Counted from the stretch's first letter, positions 7,100 through 15,965 are shown. The stretch is DNA of 47,691 nt from an uncultured Kiritimatiellota bacterium (GCA_944389545.1 CALXMT010000018.1:1-47691); one strand, 5' to 3'. The notes: generated by a model not told the origin, from the sequence alone. Translations and numbers: made by a program.

Positions 7100-8380
7100 A
7101 TGTGGCAAGCTATTCTTAATGCGTTGTATTCGGTGCGCGAGGCAGTGAATGGGATTGATTCCCTGTTGCTGCAGGCGCTGGTGCGTGTGGCTTTGGTCTT
7201 CGCAGGGACGTGGGTCTCCTATGTGTTTGTGAAGTTTGTTTATAAGCTGCTGCGGCGATGGTTGCTGCGCGGGGGCCGGCTGGCAGGGGTTTGGTCGATT
7301 GTGCTGAACTCGAAGCTGATCCCGCGGGCGCTGCAGGTGGTGCCGTTGATCGTGATGGGGGTGCTGACGGGGACGTTGTTCCCGGAGGACCGGCCGTTGC
7401 GGACGGGGCTGTTGGTGCTGAATAAGGCCTACTTCTACTTCATCTGCGCGAATGTCTTCGCCTCGGTGCTGAATGTGACCTACATGGTGGGGAACTGGCG
7501 GCGGGGCGTGAGCGCGTCGCCGCAGAAGGGCATCTTCCAGGTGCTGAAGTTGCTGGGCTACCTCTTCGCGGCGGTGGCGGTGGTGGCGACGCTTTCGGGG
7601 CGCGACCCGACGTATATCCTCTCGGGCATGACGGCGCTCTCCGCGGTGCTGATGTTGGTCTTCAAGGATTCGATCCTGGGCCTCACGGCGGGGGTGACGC
7701 TCTCGGGCAACGGGATGATCCATATCGGCGATTGGATTGTGGTGCCGGGCGCGAACGCCGACGGCGAGGTGATCGACATCGCGTTGACGACGGTGCGCGT
7801 GCGCAACTGGGACAACACCATCACCACCATCCCGGCCTATGACCTCATCTCCAAGCCCTTCACCAACTGGCGGGGCATGAGCGAGAGCGGTGGCCGGCGC
7901 ATCAAGCGCGCCATCCTCATTGACGTCGATTCCATCCGTTTCGCCGACGAGGAGATGGCCAAGCGGTGGTCGGAGATCGACCTGTTGCGGGATTACCTGG
8001 CCGAGCGCATCCGCGAGGTGCGCGCCTACAACGCGGAGCATCCCTCCTCCAAGGTCTCCGTGGCCAACGCCCGCAAGCTCACCAACATCGGCACCTTCCG
8101 CGCCTACTGCGTGGCCTACCTCCGCGCCAACGCGAAGATCCACCAGAAGATGACGTTGATCGTGCGCCAGATGGCCCCGACCGACCGTGGCCTGCCGCTG
8201 GAAATCTATTGCTTCACGAACGACACGGCGTGGGAGCGCTACGAGGCCATCCAGAGCGACATCTTCGACCACCTGCTGGCCATCATGCCGGAATTCGGCC
8301 TCTCCTGCTTCCAGGTGACCTCGGCCACGGCGATGCGCCAGGGCATTGCCGCCCTGCCCGCCGCGCCCAAGGAGGCGTGA
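7100..8380 (+). CDS. MscS-family mechanosensitive channel, YbdG-like
   Basis: A 426-residue inner-membrane protein close in length to E. coli YbdG (MscM). The first 200 residues hold about five membrane segments. The MscS core follows (LMLVFKDSILGLTAGVTLSGN) with the beta-domain IHIGDWIVVPG, then the highly characteristic TIPAYDLISKPFTNWRGMSESGGRRIKR region of the YbdG branch and a soluble C-terminal domain. Family members open under membrane tension to release solutes. ATG 7100 is the first codon where the membrane protein begins; sequence upstream is module DNA. It is the first gene of a five-gene operon, with one base separating it from the VWA gene. Expression depends on the extended -10 at 7082-7090. 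A link between channel, VWA protein and the nuclease-like proteins downstream is inferred only from this tight coupling. Confidence 0.9.
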   Translation: MWQAILNALYSVREAVNGIDSLLLQALVRVALVFAGTWVSYVFVKFVYKLLRRWLLRGGRLAGVWSIVLNSKLIPRALQVVPLIVMGVLTGTLFPEDRPLRTGLLVLNKAYFYFICANVFASVLNVTYMVGNWRRGVSASPQKGIFQVLKLLGYLFAAVAVVATLSGRDPTYILSGMTALSAVLMLVFKDSILGLTAGVTLSGNGMIHIGDWIVVPGANADGEVIDIALTTVRVRNWDNTITTIPAYDLISKPFTNWRGMSESGGRRIKRAILIDVDSIRFADEEMAKRWSEIDLLRDYLAERIREVRAYNAEHPSSKVSVANARKLTNIGTFRAYCVAYLRANAKIHQKMTLIVRQMAPTDRGLPLEIYCFTNDTAWERYEAIQSDIFDHLLAIMPEFGLSCFQVTSATAMRQGIAALPAAPKEA

Positions 8381-8381
8381 G

Positions 8382-9389
8382 TTGGGCTTTGCCTGCCCGT
8401 GGGCCTTCTTGCTCTTCCTGCCGTGGCTCGCGGCGGCGTGGCGGATGTTGCGCCGGGCGCGGACGCGGGGGGCGCCCTTTGCGGGGGCCTCGGCGCGCTT
8501 CGCGGGGGAACGGCCCACGTGGCGGCAACGGCTCTGCGCGGTGCTGCCCTTCGTCTTTCTGCTGGGGGCGGCGGCGCTCATCGTGGGGGCCGCCGGGCCG
8601 CGCACCTCGCTGGGCCGCCAGACGCGCACGGCGGACGCGCTCGCCGTCATGATGGCGGTGGACGTCTCCGGCTCGATGGAGGGGCTGGACCTGAGCGAGG
8701 GGCGGCTGGACCGCACGCGCCTGGACGTGGTGAAGGAGCAATTTCGCGACTTTGTGCAGGCGCGCCCGGACGACCTGATCGGGCTGGTGGCCTTCGGCGG
8801 CTATGCCTCCGTGCGGGCGCCGTTGACCGCCGACCACGCCGCGCTCCTGCACGTGCTCGAGGGGCTTGAGATTCCCCGCGAGACGGAGGACGAGGCGCTC
8901 ACCGCCATCGGCGACGGCCTCTCCGTGGCCTTGCGCCGGCTGAAAGACGCCGAGCCCACCACCAAGCTCGTCATCCTCCTCTCCGACGGCGTGAACAACG
9001 TGGGCGCCGTCTCTCCCACCCAGGCCGCCGAGGCCGCGAAGGCCATGGGCGTGCGCGTCTACACCATCGGCGTGGGCTCCACCGGCCCCGTCCCCGTCCG
9101 CGTGCGGGACGCCTTTGGCCGCGAGCGGGTCCTCACCGCGCACATGGAGCTCGACGAGGTGACCCTCCGCGCCATCGCCGAGGCCACCGGCGGCCGCTAC
9201 GCCAACGTCGGCTCGCCCGAGGCCCTGCGCGCCGCCCTCGACGAAATCTCCGCCCTCGAGACCACCCGCGTGGTGCGCCAGACCTACCTGCGCCACGAGA
9301 GCCACGCGTGGCCCTTCCTGCTCGGCGGCGGCACCCTCTGCCTCCTCTCCGCCTTGGCCCTTGTCATCTTCCTTCGGAGGCCCCTATGA
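8382..9389 (+). CDS. BatA-like von Willebrand factor A membrane protein
   Basis: A 335-residue protein with an N-terminal membrane hairpin (about residues 1-75, ending before GRQTRTADALAVMMAVD), a VWA domain, and a C-terminal membrane helix (WPFLLGGGTLCLLSALALVIFL). The VWA metal site (MIDAS) is intact: DVSGSM, then the threonine-bearing segment, then SDGVNN. This layout is that of BatA in Bacteroides aerotolerance (Bat) operons, which act in the periplasm in an undefined stress role. The start is TTG 8382, because AAGGAGG lies 6 nt before it, the previous gene ends at 8380, and no ATG or GTG is in frame nearby. It overlaps the next gene by 4 nt (ATGA), suggesting translational coupling. The other Bat genes are not adjacent, but a BatD-like gene occurs at 36204. 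Confidence 0.88.
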   Translation: MGFACPWAFLLFLPWLAAAWRMLRRARTRGAPFAGASARFAGERPTWRQRLCAVLPFVFLLGAAALIVGAAGPRTSLGRQTRTADALAVMMAVDVSGSMEGLDLSEGRLDRTRLDVVKEQFRDFVQARPDDLIGLVAFGGYASVRAPLTADHAALLHVLEGLEIPRETEDEALTAIGDGLSVALRRLKDAEPTTKLVILLSDGVNNVGAVSPTQAAEAAKAMGVRVYTIGVGSTGPVPVRVRDAFGRERVLTAHMELDEVTLRAIAEATGGRYANVGSPEALRAALDEISALETTRVVRQTYLRHESHAWPFLLGGGTLCLLSALALVIFLRRPL

Positions 9390-11110
9390 GCGACCCCGCC
9401 CCCGTCACCGCCATCCCCGAGCAGGTCGTGCGCGAGGCCTTCGAGGCCTGGATCGACCAAGTGGACCCCTCGCGACTCATCGACTTGGTTCCCATCAATC
9501 GTCCGGCGAAGGTCGTGCGGTCCGATGCCAAACAGCGCTTCAGCCACAAATTGACGAACTTCAATCGGGAGCTGTTCGAGTGCTTGGGCGAATCGTTCCC
9601 GATGTCGCGGTTGGTGCGCGCGCTCACCCGGGAACAGGCGCAGGACCTCTGCGCCCCCCTCATGGTCGCCTGCGGCCGCGGCGAGACGCTCCTGGCCTAT
9701 CTGCAGGACGAACGCCCCGGCGTGCAGGCGCGGGCCAAAGCGTGGCTGGAGGGGCGCGCCCCGGAACCCTTCCCGGACGAAGACGCCGCCGCCAAGACCC
9801 TCAAGAAGATCTTCGGCCCTTTGATGGGCAAGGGTGGGGGCTCCGCCTCCGCCGACCGCCTGACGCGTGAAAACAAGGCGTTCAAGGAGCGGATCGAAAC
9901 GCTGGAGCGTGACCTCAAGGAGACCCGCCGCGCACTGACCGAGGCCAAGGAGAAGGCTGAACAGGCCGCCAAGAAGTCCGCGCAAGACCACGCTCAGGAA
10001 CTGCGCGAGCGCGACAAGCGCCTCGAGGCCCTCGCCAAGGCCGTGGAGGATGCCGCCAAGCGTCTGGACGAACGCGCCGAAGCCGAGGCCCAGCGCCGTT
10101 TGGACAACGCCCTCGACGGCTGGCTCCGTCCGCGCCTCCAGGCCGAGGAGCTCCTGCAAGGTATGGCCAAGGAGGGCGCCGACCTCTTCACCCGCGCCAA
10201 GGCCGCCATCGCCGCCCAGCAAGTCGCCGACCGCCCGGCCGAGCAGCACGCCAAGCTTCGCGCCGAGCTCAATCAAGTGGAGTTGCAACTCAACGAGGTG
10301 GACGCTGTCCTCCGGCAGGCCCACAACAAGCTCCCCGCCTTGCGGCAGGTCCGCCGTGAACTCGCCGAGCGGGGCATCGCCCTCCGCAACGCCCTCCGCG
10401 CCCAGGATGAGACGCTGGGCGACTTCGCGGCTATGCTCCGCGATGCCTTCATGGCTGCCGAGGCGGCCCCGCCCGAGACCTTCGAGCCCCTCCTCTCCTT
10501 GGCGCGCCGCCTGGACCTTATCGGCAAGCCCGAGGAGGCCGCGCTGCGTACCCAGTTGGCACACTTGGACGCGGCCCGCAAGCACGACCTCTTCGACGAC
10601 ACCCTCTCCGCGGCCAAGCCGGTCGACCCGCTCGCCGCCGAAGAGCCTTTTGCCCGGCGCAATCCCGTCCTTGCCGCCGCCCTCCGCGGTGAAGCGGAGT
10701 TGCACCTCTATCTTGACGGCCACAACCTGCTCAACTGCATGGCTCGCTACCAGGGGCCCAATGAAGGCCGCCACGACAACCACGAGGCCGCCCGTGAGAT
10801 GTTGGAGCGCGACGTCGAGGTCCTCGCCGCCCACTTGCCGCGACTCTACGTCGTCCTCGTCTGGGACGGCGAGGAGCGCACCGACCATAACCTGGGGCGC
10901 AACGCCATCGTCCACTATTCCGGCGGACGCGGTGAGCATCGTGCCGACAACTACATCCTCAACGAGATGGGCTACCACGCCCGCAAGAGCCCCTTGGCGC
11001 TCATCTCCAATGACCGCGACTTCCGCTCCCAGGCCGCCGAATTCGGCGCCGAGTGCTGCTATACCAACGCCTTCGAGCCCATCTTTGTCTATTTGCTGAG
11101 CCATGTCTGA
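9386..11110 (+). CDS. Coiled-coil protein with YacP/Rae1-like NYN nuclease domain (paralogue 1)
   Basis: A 574-residue soluble protein. Residues 1-130 form a helical domain, about 150-235 a Lys/Glu/Ala-rich coiled coil, 235-430 a further helical region, and about 438-574 a NYN (PIN-like) domain. The NYN acidic residues are in place: Asp444 (YLDGHN), Asp494 (WDGEE), Asp521 (HRADN), Asp543 and Asp545 (SNDRDF). In the best-known relative, B. subtilis YacP/Rae1, this domain is a ribosome-associated endoribonuclease; here it is fused to a long helical stalk, which I have not seen described. GGAGG lies 5 nt before ATG 9386. The gene overlaps its neighbours on both sides and shares its whole domain order with the next gene. 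RNA cleavage is inferred from the motifs; the target is unknown. Confidence 0.8.
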   Translation: MSDPAPVTAIPEQVVREAFEAWIDQVDPSRLIDLVPINRPAKVVRSDAKQRFSHKLTNFNRELFECLGESFPMSRLVRALTREQAQDLCAPLMVACGRGETLLAYLQDERPGVQARAKAWLEGRAPEPFPDEDAAAKTLKKIFGPLMGKGGGSASADRLTRENKAFKERIETLERDLKETRRALTEAKEKAEQAAKKSAQDHAQELRERDKRLEALAKAVEDAAKRLDERAEAEAQRRLDNALDGWLRPRLQAEELLQGMAKEGADLFTRAKAAIAAQQVADRPAEQHAKLRAELNQVELQLNEVDAVLRQAHNKLPALRQVRRELAERGIALRNALRAQDETLGDFAAMLRDAFMAAEAAPPETFEPLLSLARRLDLIGKPEEAALRTQLAHLDAARKHDLFDDTLSAAKPVDPLAAEEPFARRNPVLAAALRGEAELHLYLDGHNLLNCMARYQGPNEGRHDNHEAAREMLERDVEVLAAHLPRLYVVLVWDGEERTDHNLGRNAIVHYSGGRGEHRADNYILNEMGYHARKSPLALISNDRDFRSQAAEFGAECCYTNAFEPIFVYLLSHV

Positions 11111-12830
11111 CGCGCCCACCACCCTCTCCGAGCACGATTTGCGGGAGGCCTTCGAGGCCTTCCTGGCGCAACTCCGCGGCCCGGCGTTGACCGACTTCGC
11201 CACGGCCTCCAAGGCCTTGGGCACCGGCTTCCGCAAGAACCCCGAGGAGCGGGTCGTCCGCGCCGCGCTTTCCACGCACTATGGCGCCCGCCTCAAGACC
11301 TACCATCGGGCCCTGGCCGAGAGCCTGGGGCGGTGCTCCGCCCCCGCCGCCCTGCTCCGCGCCCTCACGCCCGAGGCCATCGAAGCCAACGGTCCCGCGT
11401 TGATGGCCCGCCTTGGCCGCGGCGAGGTCGCCCTGGCCGCGTTGCAGGACGACCGCGAGCCCGTCCGCAAGGCCGCCGAGGCCTGGCTGGCCGAGCCCGC
11501 CCCCCTGCCTTCGCCCGAGGAGGCCGAGGCCGCGCTCAAGGAAAAACTCGGCCTCTGTCTCGGGACCGCAGGCGACTCCCCCGCCGGGCAACGCGGCGAA
11601 ATCGCCCGACTGCGCCAGGAACTCAAAGACGAGCGTGCCGCACACAAGCAGTCGCGCGCCGAGGCCAAGGCCGCCCAAGACAAGGCCGCCCTCCAGGCCA
11701 AGGCCGACCGCGCCACGGCGGACTTCAACCTCGCCGAACTCTCCCGCAAGGTGACGGAACTCGAGGCCAAGCTCCGCAAGGCCGAGGAGGAGCGCGAGGG
11801 CCTGGTGGCCAACGAGCTCGCCCGTCGTCTGCCCCAGGCTTTCCACGGTTGGCTCGCCCCCTGCCTCAAGGCCGAGGCCGCCGTCCAGGCGGACACCGCC
11901 GCCCCGCTCCTTGAGCGTGCCGAGCAGGCCCTCGCCGACCAAGCCCGTCACGACCGCGCCGCCGCCCTCCACGCCACCCTGTTGGAGCGCCTGGGCGCCG
12001 TCCAAGCGATGCTTCGGCGCGTGGATGACGCGCTGGCCTTCTCCCAGGCCCGTCTGCCGGCCCTGGTGGACATCCGCGAACAGTTGGTCGCCGAGCGCGA
12101 GAGCCTGCGTCAGAGCCTCCGCGCTGAGGGTTCCGAGCCGCCCATCAGCCTCGTGGCCGCGCAGCTCCGCACCGCCATCCACGCCTCCCGCGAACGTCAG
12201 CAGCCCGACCTGGAGCAACTCTTGCGTCTGGCCCTCCGCTTCCACCTCATCGACCGCCCCGAGCGCGACGCCCTCCTGCGCGACCTCGCCCGCCGTCAGG
12301 CCCTCTGGGGCATCGAGGTCCCGGACAAGGACGCGCCCCCCGAGGCCGCCCCCGCCGACGCCTCCACCACCATCGCCCGCCGCAACCCCGCCCTCGCCGC
12401 CGCCCTCCGCGGCACCGCCCGCGCCTACCTCTTCTTCGACGGCCACAACATCCTCAACGGCATTGGCCGATACCGCGTCCCACGCGGCGTCCCCGGCAAC
12501 CACGAGTGCGCCCGCAAACACTTGGAAGACGACCTCGCCATCCTCCTCGCCGACCTCCCCCTCGTCGTCGGCATGCTCGTCTGGGACGGCGAAATCTCCG
12601 GCGACTACACCAAGACCGACAATCTCTCCATCCGCTTCTCCGGCGGCACCGGCGAACACCGCGCCGACAACTTCATCCTCCACCAGCTCGACTACTTCCG
12701 CAACGACGGCGTCCCCATGGTCGTCGTCACCAACGACAACGACTTCCGCGGAAAGGCCGCCAAAATCGGCGCCGTCGCCTGCTCCATCCCCGACTTCGAC
12801 GCCTTCCTCGCCTATGCCATCAACCGCTGA
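11103..12830 (+). CDS. Coiled-coil protein with YacP/Rae1-like NYN nuclease domain (paralogue 2)
   Basis: A 575-residue paralogue of the preceding gene, similar from end to end: an N-terminal helical domain (LREAFEAFLAQL against VREAFEAWIDQV in the first), a shared RGE-x-x-LAxLQDxR motif near residues 110-120, a coiled coil at about 165-245, and a C-terminal NYN domain. Acidic residues are Asp446 (FFDGHN), Asp495 (WDGEI), Asp522 (HRADN), Asp545 and Asp547 (TNDNDF). The pair has diverged greatly while keeping both active sites, which suggests two non-redundant subunits, perhaps a heteromer. Its ATG lies inside the last codons of the first gene (8-nt overlap), and its own end overlaps the radical SAM gene by 17 nt. 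Function in RNA turnover or stress is inferred only. Confidence 0.8.
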   Translation: MSDAPTTLSEHDLREAFEAFLAQLRGPALTDFATASKALGTGFRKNPEERVVRAALSTHYGARLKTYHRALAESLGRCSAPAALLRALTPEAIEANGPALMARLGRGEVALAALQDDREPVRKAAEAWLAEPAPLPSPEEAEAALKEKLGLCLGTAGDSPAGQRGEIARLRQELKDERAAHKQSRAEAKAAQDKAALQAKADRATADFNLAELSRKVTELEAKLRKAEEEREGLVANELARRLPQAFHGWLAPCLKAEAAVQADTAAPLLERAEQALADQARHDRAAALHATLLERLGAVQAMLRRVDDALAFSQARLPALVDIREQLVAERESLRQSLRAEGSEPPISLVAAQLRTAIHASRERQQPDLEQLLRLALRFHLIDRPERDALLRDLARRQALWGIEVPDKDAPPEAAPADASTTIARRNPALAAALRGTARAYLFFDGHNILNGIGRYRVPRGVPGNHECARKHLEDDLAILLADLPLVVGMLVWDGEISGDYTKTDNLSIRFSGGTGEHRADNFILHQLDYFRNDGVPMVVVTNDNDFRGKAAKIGAVACSIPDFDAFLAYAINR

Positions 12831-13791
12831 CCTCCCCCCCAACCCCCGCCGCGCCGACTGGCGCTGGCAGCTCCGCCACCGCCTCACCGCGCGCGACCTC
12901 GGCCGCGACGAACTCCCCGCCTGGCCCTGCCTCGTCACCCCCTACTACGCCTCCCTCGCCGACCTCTCCGACCCCGCCGACCCCATCGCCCGCCAGTTCC
13001 TCCCCGACCCCCGCGAGCTCCTCCCCGACGGCTTCGGCCCCGACCCCTTCGGCGAAGACGGCCCCGCCGCCATCGCACCCGGCATCAAGCAGCGTTTCCC
13101 CGACCGCATCCTCGCCCAGGTCAACCTCACCTGCGCCGCCAACTGCCGCCACTGCACCCGCCGCGGACTCCTCGGCCGCGCCCACGCCGCCGCCCTCCCC
13201 GACCTCCTCGCCGCCCTCAAAGCCCGCCCCCGCGTCCGCGAAGTCCTCCTCTCCGGCGGCGACCCCCTCCTCCTCCCCGACGACGCCCTCCTCGCCTGGG
13301 TCGACGCCCTCGCCGACCTCCCCCAGCTCGACGCCATCCGCCTCTGCACTCGCACCCCCGTCACCCTCCCCATGCGCTGGACCCTCCCCCTCGTCCGCCG
13401 CCTCGCCCGCTCCAAACGCCTCTGGGTCCAGACCCAATTCAACCACCCTCGCGAGCTCACCTCCCAATCCATCGCCGCCTGCGCCCGCCTCATCGACCAT
13501 GGCATCCCCGTCTCCAACCAAAGCGTCCTCCTCAAAGGCATCAACGACGACCCCGCCGTCATGGCCGAACTCTGCGCCAAACTCCAACGCGCCCGCGTCC
13601 GCCCCTACTACATCTTCCTCTGCGACCCCATCGCCGGCATCGGCCACTTCCGCACCGATCCCGCCGCCGCCCCCGCCCTCCGCGAAAGCCTCCTCTCCAA
13701 CCTCGGCGGCCTCGCCTGCCCCCGCCTCGTCGCCGACCTCCCTGGGGCCCCCCACAAACAAGACATCTTGGGGCGCAACGCGCCCCGCTGA
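12814..13791 (+). CDS. KamA/EpmB-family radical SAM lysine aminomutase
   Basis: A 325-residue enzyme of the lysine 2,3-aminomutase family. The iron-sulfur cluster cysteines are Cys107, Cys111 and Cys114 (CAANCRHC). The SAM-binding GGD is at 148-150, followed by RTPVTLPMR, QFNHPREL, SNQSVLLKGIND and RPYYIFLCDP. Lys315 in PGAPHK is the likely PLP lysine. The length and ending resemble EpmB, which converts lysine for modification of elongation factor P, but no epmA or efp is in the window, so lysine aminomutase is equally possible. The start ATG 12814 lies within the previous gene (17-nt overlap), tying it to the NYN operon. The last residues LGRNAPR and the stop codon come from intergenic module sequence (a GGGGCGC palindrome followed by CTGATTGG). 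Confidence 0.85.
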   Translation: MPSTADLPPNPRRADWRWQLRHRLTARDLGRDELPAWPCLVTPYYASLADLSDPADPIARQFLPDPRELLPDGFGPDPFGEDGPAAIAPGIKQRFPDRILAQVNLTCAANCRHCTRRGLLGRAHAAALPDLLAALKARPRVREVLLSGGDPLLLPDDALLAWVDALADLPQLDAIRLCTRTPVTLPMRWTLPLVRRLARSKRLWVQTQFNHPRELTSQSIAACARLIDHGIPVSNQSVLLKGINDDPAVMAELCAKLQRARVRPYYIFLCDPIAGIGHFRTDPAAAPALRESLLSNLGGLACPRLVADLPGAPHKQDILGRNAPR

Positions 13792-14121
13792 TTGGCTGAT
13801 TAGCTGATTGGCTGATTGGTGTTCTTGGTGGGGCTCCGCCCCACGTCCCCGCTGTTCTCCATCGCCCGTAGGGGCGCTCCTGTATCTCCTGAATCTCCTG
13901 CATCTCCTGTGGAGCGTGCTCATGGCACGTCGCAGACGTGCCGGGGGTGCAGGGGTAAGTGGAAGCTTGGAAGTTTAGGGGCTTGGAGGCTTGGCTTTTT
14001 TCAGTGCGCTTCACCCGTCGCCCGCTTGTCGGGCGTTCTGTTCTCCGTGGCCGTGGAAGGTTTGCGGCTTCGCCGCTGCACGCTCTGTTCTCCGTTCTCC
14101 GGGGCACCGCAGGTGCCCTTT
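13770..14121. repeat. Intergenic module mosaic
   Basis: It begins inside the end of the KamA-like gene with palindrome GGGGCGC-AAC-GCGCCCC and runs through CTGATTGG/CTGATTAG words, hairpin GTGGGGC-TCC-GCCCCAC, CCTGAATCT 9-mers, palindrome GGCACGTC-GCA-GACGTGCC, CTTGGAAG/TTTAGGGG 8-mers, the GTGGAAGGTTTG module with hairpin GCGGC-TTC-GCCGC, TTCTCCG heptamers and palindrome GGGCACC-GCA-GGTGCCC. No gene is seen. Confidence 0.85.
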
Positions 14122-14130
14122 TGCTATACT
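14122..14130 (+). promoter_or_regulatory. Extended -10 promoter TGCTATACT
   Basis: It follows the GGGCACC/GGTGCCC palindrome and a T-run. The predicted start near 14137 coincides with the AAGGAG site 7 nt before ATG 14150, leaving a very short leader. Confidence 0.65.
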
Positions 14131-14149
14131 ATGGGCAAGGAGTTCGGCT

Positions 14150-15724
14150 ATGGAAGAAGAGAAAATCGCGCAGGGGACTTACGACTTCCGCGTCATGCGG
14201 GAGGATGGTTATCGCTACGTGGACAAAACTGCGTTGCTCTATCCGCTTGTCACGCGCGGGAGAGATTCCTTCTTCTTCATCTCGCGTCCTCGGCGTTTCG
14301 GCAAGTCGCTGATGCTCTCCACGCTGGAGTGTCTCTTCCGCGGCGAGCGCGAACTCTTCAAGGGCCTCGCCATTGACCAGATGGACTACGACTGGGAATC
14401 TTATCCCATCCTGCAATTTTCTTTCGCTGGCATCAAATCCAAAACGATTGAGGCTTTTGAGGAGGACTTCAAGACGTGCCTTGAGGATGCCTTCACGGTC
14501 GCGAAAGCTCCTTGGAACCCAGACATCTCCCCGGGCGCGAACTTCCGTCGGGCCATTAGGGCCCTTGTAAAGGACACCGGCAAACCCGTGGTCATTCTCA
14601 TTGACGAGTACGACGCGCCGGTGGGGCACGCGCTGGCCGACATCAAGCTTGCCTCTGCCATCCGGCAAGAACTGTCGGACTTCTACATCCAAATCAAGAA
14701 CAATGTCGGTGCCATCCGATTCATGATGATGACGGGCGTCACGCGCTTCACTCAGCTCTCCGTCTTCTCGGCGCTCAACAACCTCACCGACCTGACGATG
14801 GATGAGCGCTACGCCACGCTCCTTGGTTACACCGATGAGGAGCTGGGCGCCAACTTCAGCAAGACGTTGCACCGCCATGCCGAAGTTATGGGCCTTTCCT
14901 ACGAGGATTACCGCGAAAAGCTTCGCTGGTGGTACAACGGTTACCGTTTCTCTCCGGATTGCGAGGAGAAAGTCTACAATCCCTTTGCCATTGGGCAAAC
15001 CCTCGGCGCATTGAAGCGTCGCTTCATCGGCACCTGGATTTCCACCGGCCAGACTTCCACCGTCATCAACTACTTCACAAACAACCAACTCGTCGAGCAA
15101 GACTATGAGAACGTTGAGGATATCTCCGAGGAGGATTTGAACGTTTGTGGGCTGGAGAACATCCGTCCCATCGCTATGCTCTACCAAGGCGGTTACCTCA
15201 CTATCAAAGATTGCCAAGACGGCGTCTTCACCCTCGGCATTCCGGACGAGGAGGTTCGCCGCGCCCTCAACTCCCAGCTCGTTCAGAAATTCGCCGAGAA
15301 AAATGGTGACCAGTACCGCAACGCTACTTGCCGTGCCTTGAAGCAAGCCGACTTCGCCACCTTCTTTGGCAACCTCTCCGACCTCTACGCACATCTCACT
15401 TACGGCCCCAAAGAAGAACGCGTGCAGGAATTCTCCTTCCAGCGCATCCTCTACGTCCTGCTGACCTCCAGTGGCTTCTTCCGCGTGACCGCCGAGGACC
15501 GCCAGTCCCACGGCCGCGCGGACCTCGTCGCCGAGACCCCCGAACGCGTCTTTGTCTTCGAGTTGAAGGTTGACGGTACGCCCCAGGAGGCCCTTGCTCA
15601 AATCAAGGAAAAGGGTTACGCCGAGCCCTATCGGCACAGCGGCAAGGAGGTCCATCTTATTGGTCTCTCCTTCGACGGCGAAACCCGCCGCCTCACCGGC
15701 ACCGCAACCGAGCCTTTGGAATAA
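14150..15724 (+). CDS. AAA-ATPase-like/PD-(D/E)XK protein (copy 3)
   Basis: A 524-residue paralogue of the protein at 5102, with the same start region (KIAQGTYDFRVMREDGY), P-loop-like RPRRFGKS, Walker B-like LIDEYDAPVGHA and a nuclease core ending in GRADLVAETPERVFVFELK, so both domains look intact. It is more diverged in the middle (TSTVINYFTNNQLVEQDYENV) than copies 1 and 2 are from each other, which indicates an older duplication. ATG 14150 has AAGGAG at 14137-14142. It is monocistronic and ends in a convergent gap that holds an array of short palindromes. Function is unknown; see the copy at 5102. Confidence 0.85.
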   Translation: MEEEKIAQGTYDFRVMREDGYRYVDKTALLYPLVTRGRDSFFFISRPRRFGKSLMLSTLECLFRGERELFKGLAIDQMDYDWESYPILQFSFAGIKSKTIEAFEEDFKTCLEDAFTVAKAPWNPDISPGANFRRAIRALVKDTGKPVVILIDEYDAPVGHALADIKLASAIRQELSDFYIQIKNNVGAIRFMMMTGVTRFTQLSVFSALNNLTDLTMDERYATLLGYTDEELGANFSKTLHRHAEVMGLSYEDYREKLRWWYNGYRFSPDCEEKVYNPFAIGQTLGALKRRFIGTWISTGQTSTVINYFTNNQLVEQDYENVEDISEEDLNVCGLENIRPIAMLYQGGYLTIKDCQDGVFTLGIPDEEVRRALNSQLVQKFAEKNGDQYRNATCRALKQADFATFFGNLSDLYAHLTYGPKEERVQEFSFQRILYVLLTSSGFFRVTAEDRQSHGRADLVAETPERVFVFELKVDGTPQEALAQIKEKGYAEPYRHSGKEVHLIGLSFDGETRRLTGTATEPLE

Positions 15725-15796
15725 TCTCCACGAAGACACAGGGGCGGCGTTGCCGCCTCGTCCCCCCTCTTCGGGGTGCCTCAGACACTCCTTTCT
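15725..15796. repeat. Module remnant after the AAA gene
   Basis: TCTCCACGAAGACACAGG follows the stop codon directly, then the GGGGCGGC-GTT-GCCGCC palindrome. The phrase TCCACGAAGACAC stands at the end of several genes in this window. Confidence 0.6.
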
Positions 15797-15913
15797 GGAC
15801 CCTTAAGGGTTTCGACCTGGACCACTATAGGGTCTCGCCCCCGACCACTATAGTGGTTGACCTCGGACCACTATAGGGTCTCACCGCGGACCCTTAAGGG
15901 TTTCGCCAGACCC
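15797..15913. repeat. Array of 10-14 bp palindromes (CTATAG/TTAAGG element)
   Basis: It contains ACCCTTAAGGGT twice, ACCACTATAGTGGT once, and ACCACTATAGGGTCTC twice, spaced by short GC linkers. A copy in inverted orientation, about 90 bp and clearly homologous, lies at 32086-32190. Both sit between convergent genes. There is no T-run, so they are not ordinary terminators. Confidence 0.85.
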
Positions 15914-15965
15914 CCTGTAAGAGGCCCCAATTACCGTACGAATCTGCGTGCCGATCAGCACTCCG

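Noticed and set aside
12814-13791. Definite assignment as EpmB acting on EF-P
   Set aside because: Family motifs do not separate EpmB from lysine 2,3-aminomutase here, and neither epmA nor efp is in the window.
13991-14149. Upstream extension of the AAA/PD-(D/E)XK gene (start at 13991)
   Set aside because: The added residues come from module DNA and lie upstream of the -10 box; AAGGAG fits ATG 14150. The same reasoning trims false extensions at 5102, 7100, 19758 and 31310.
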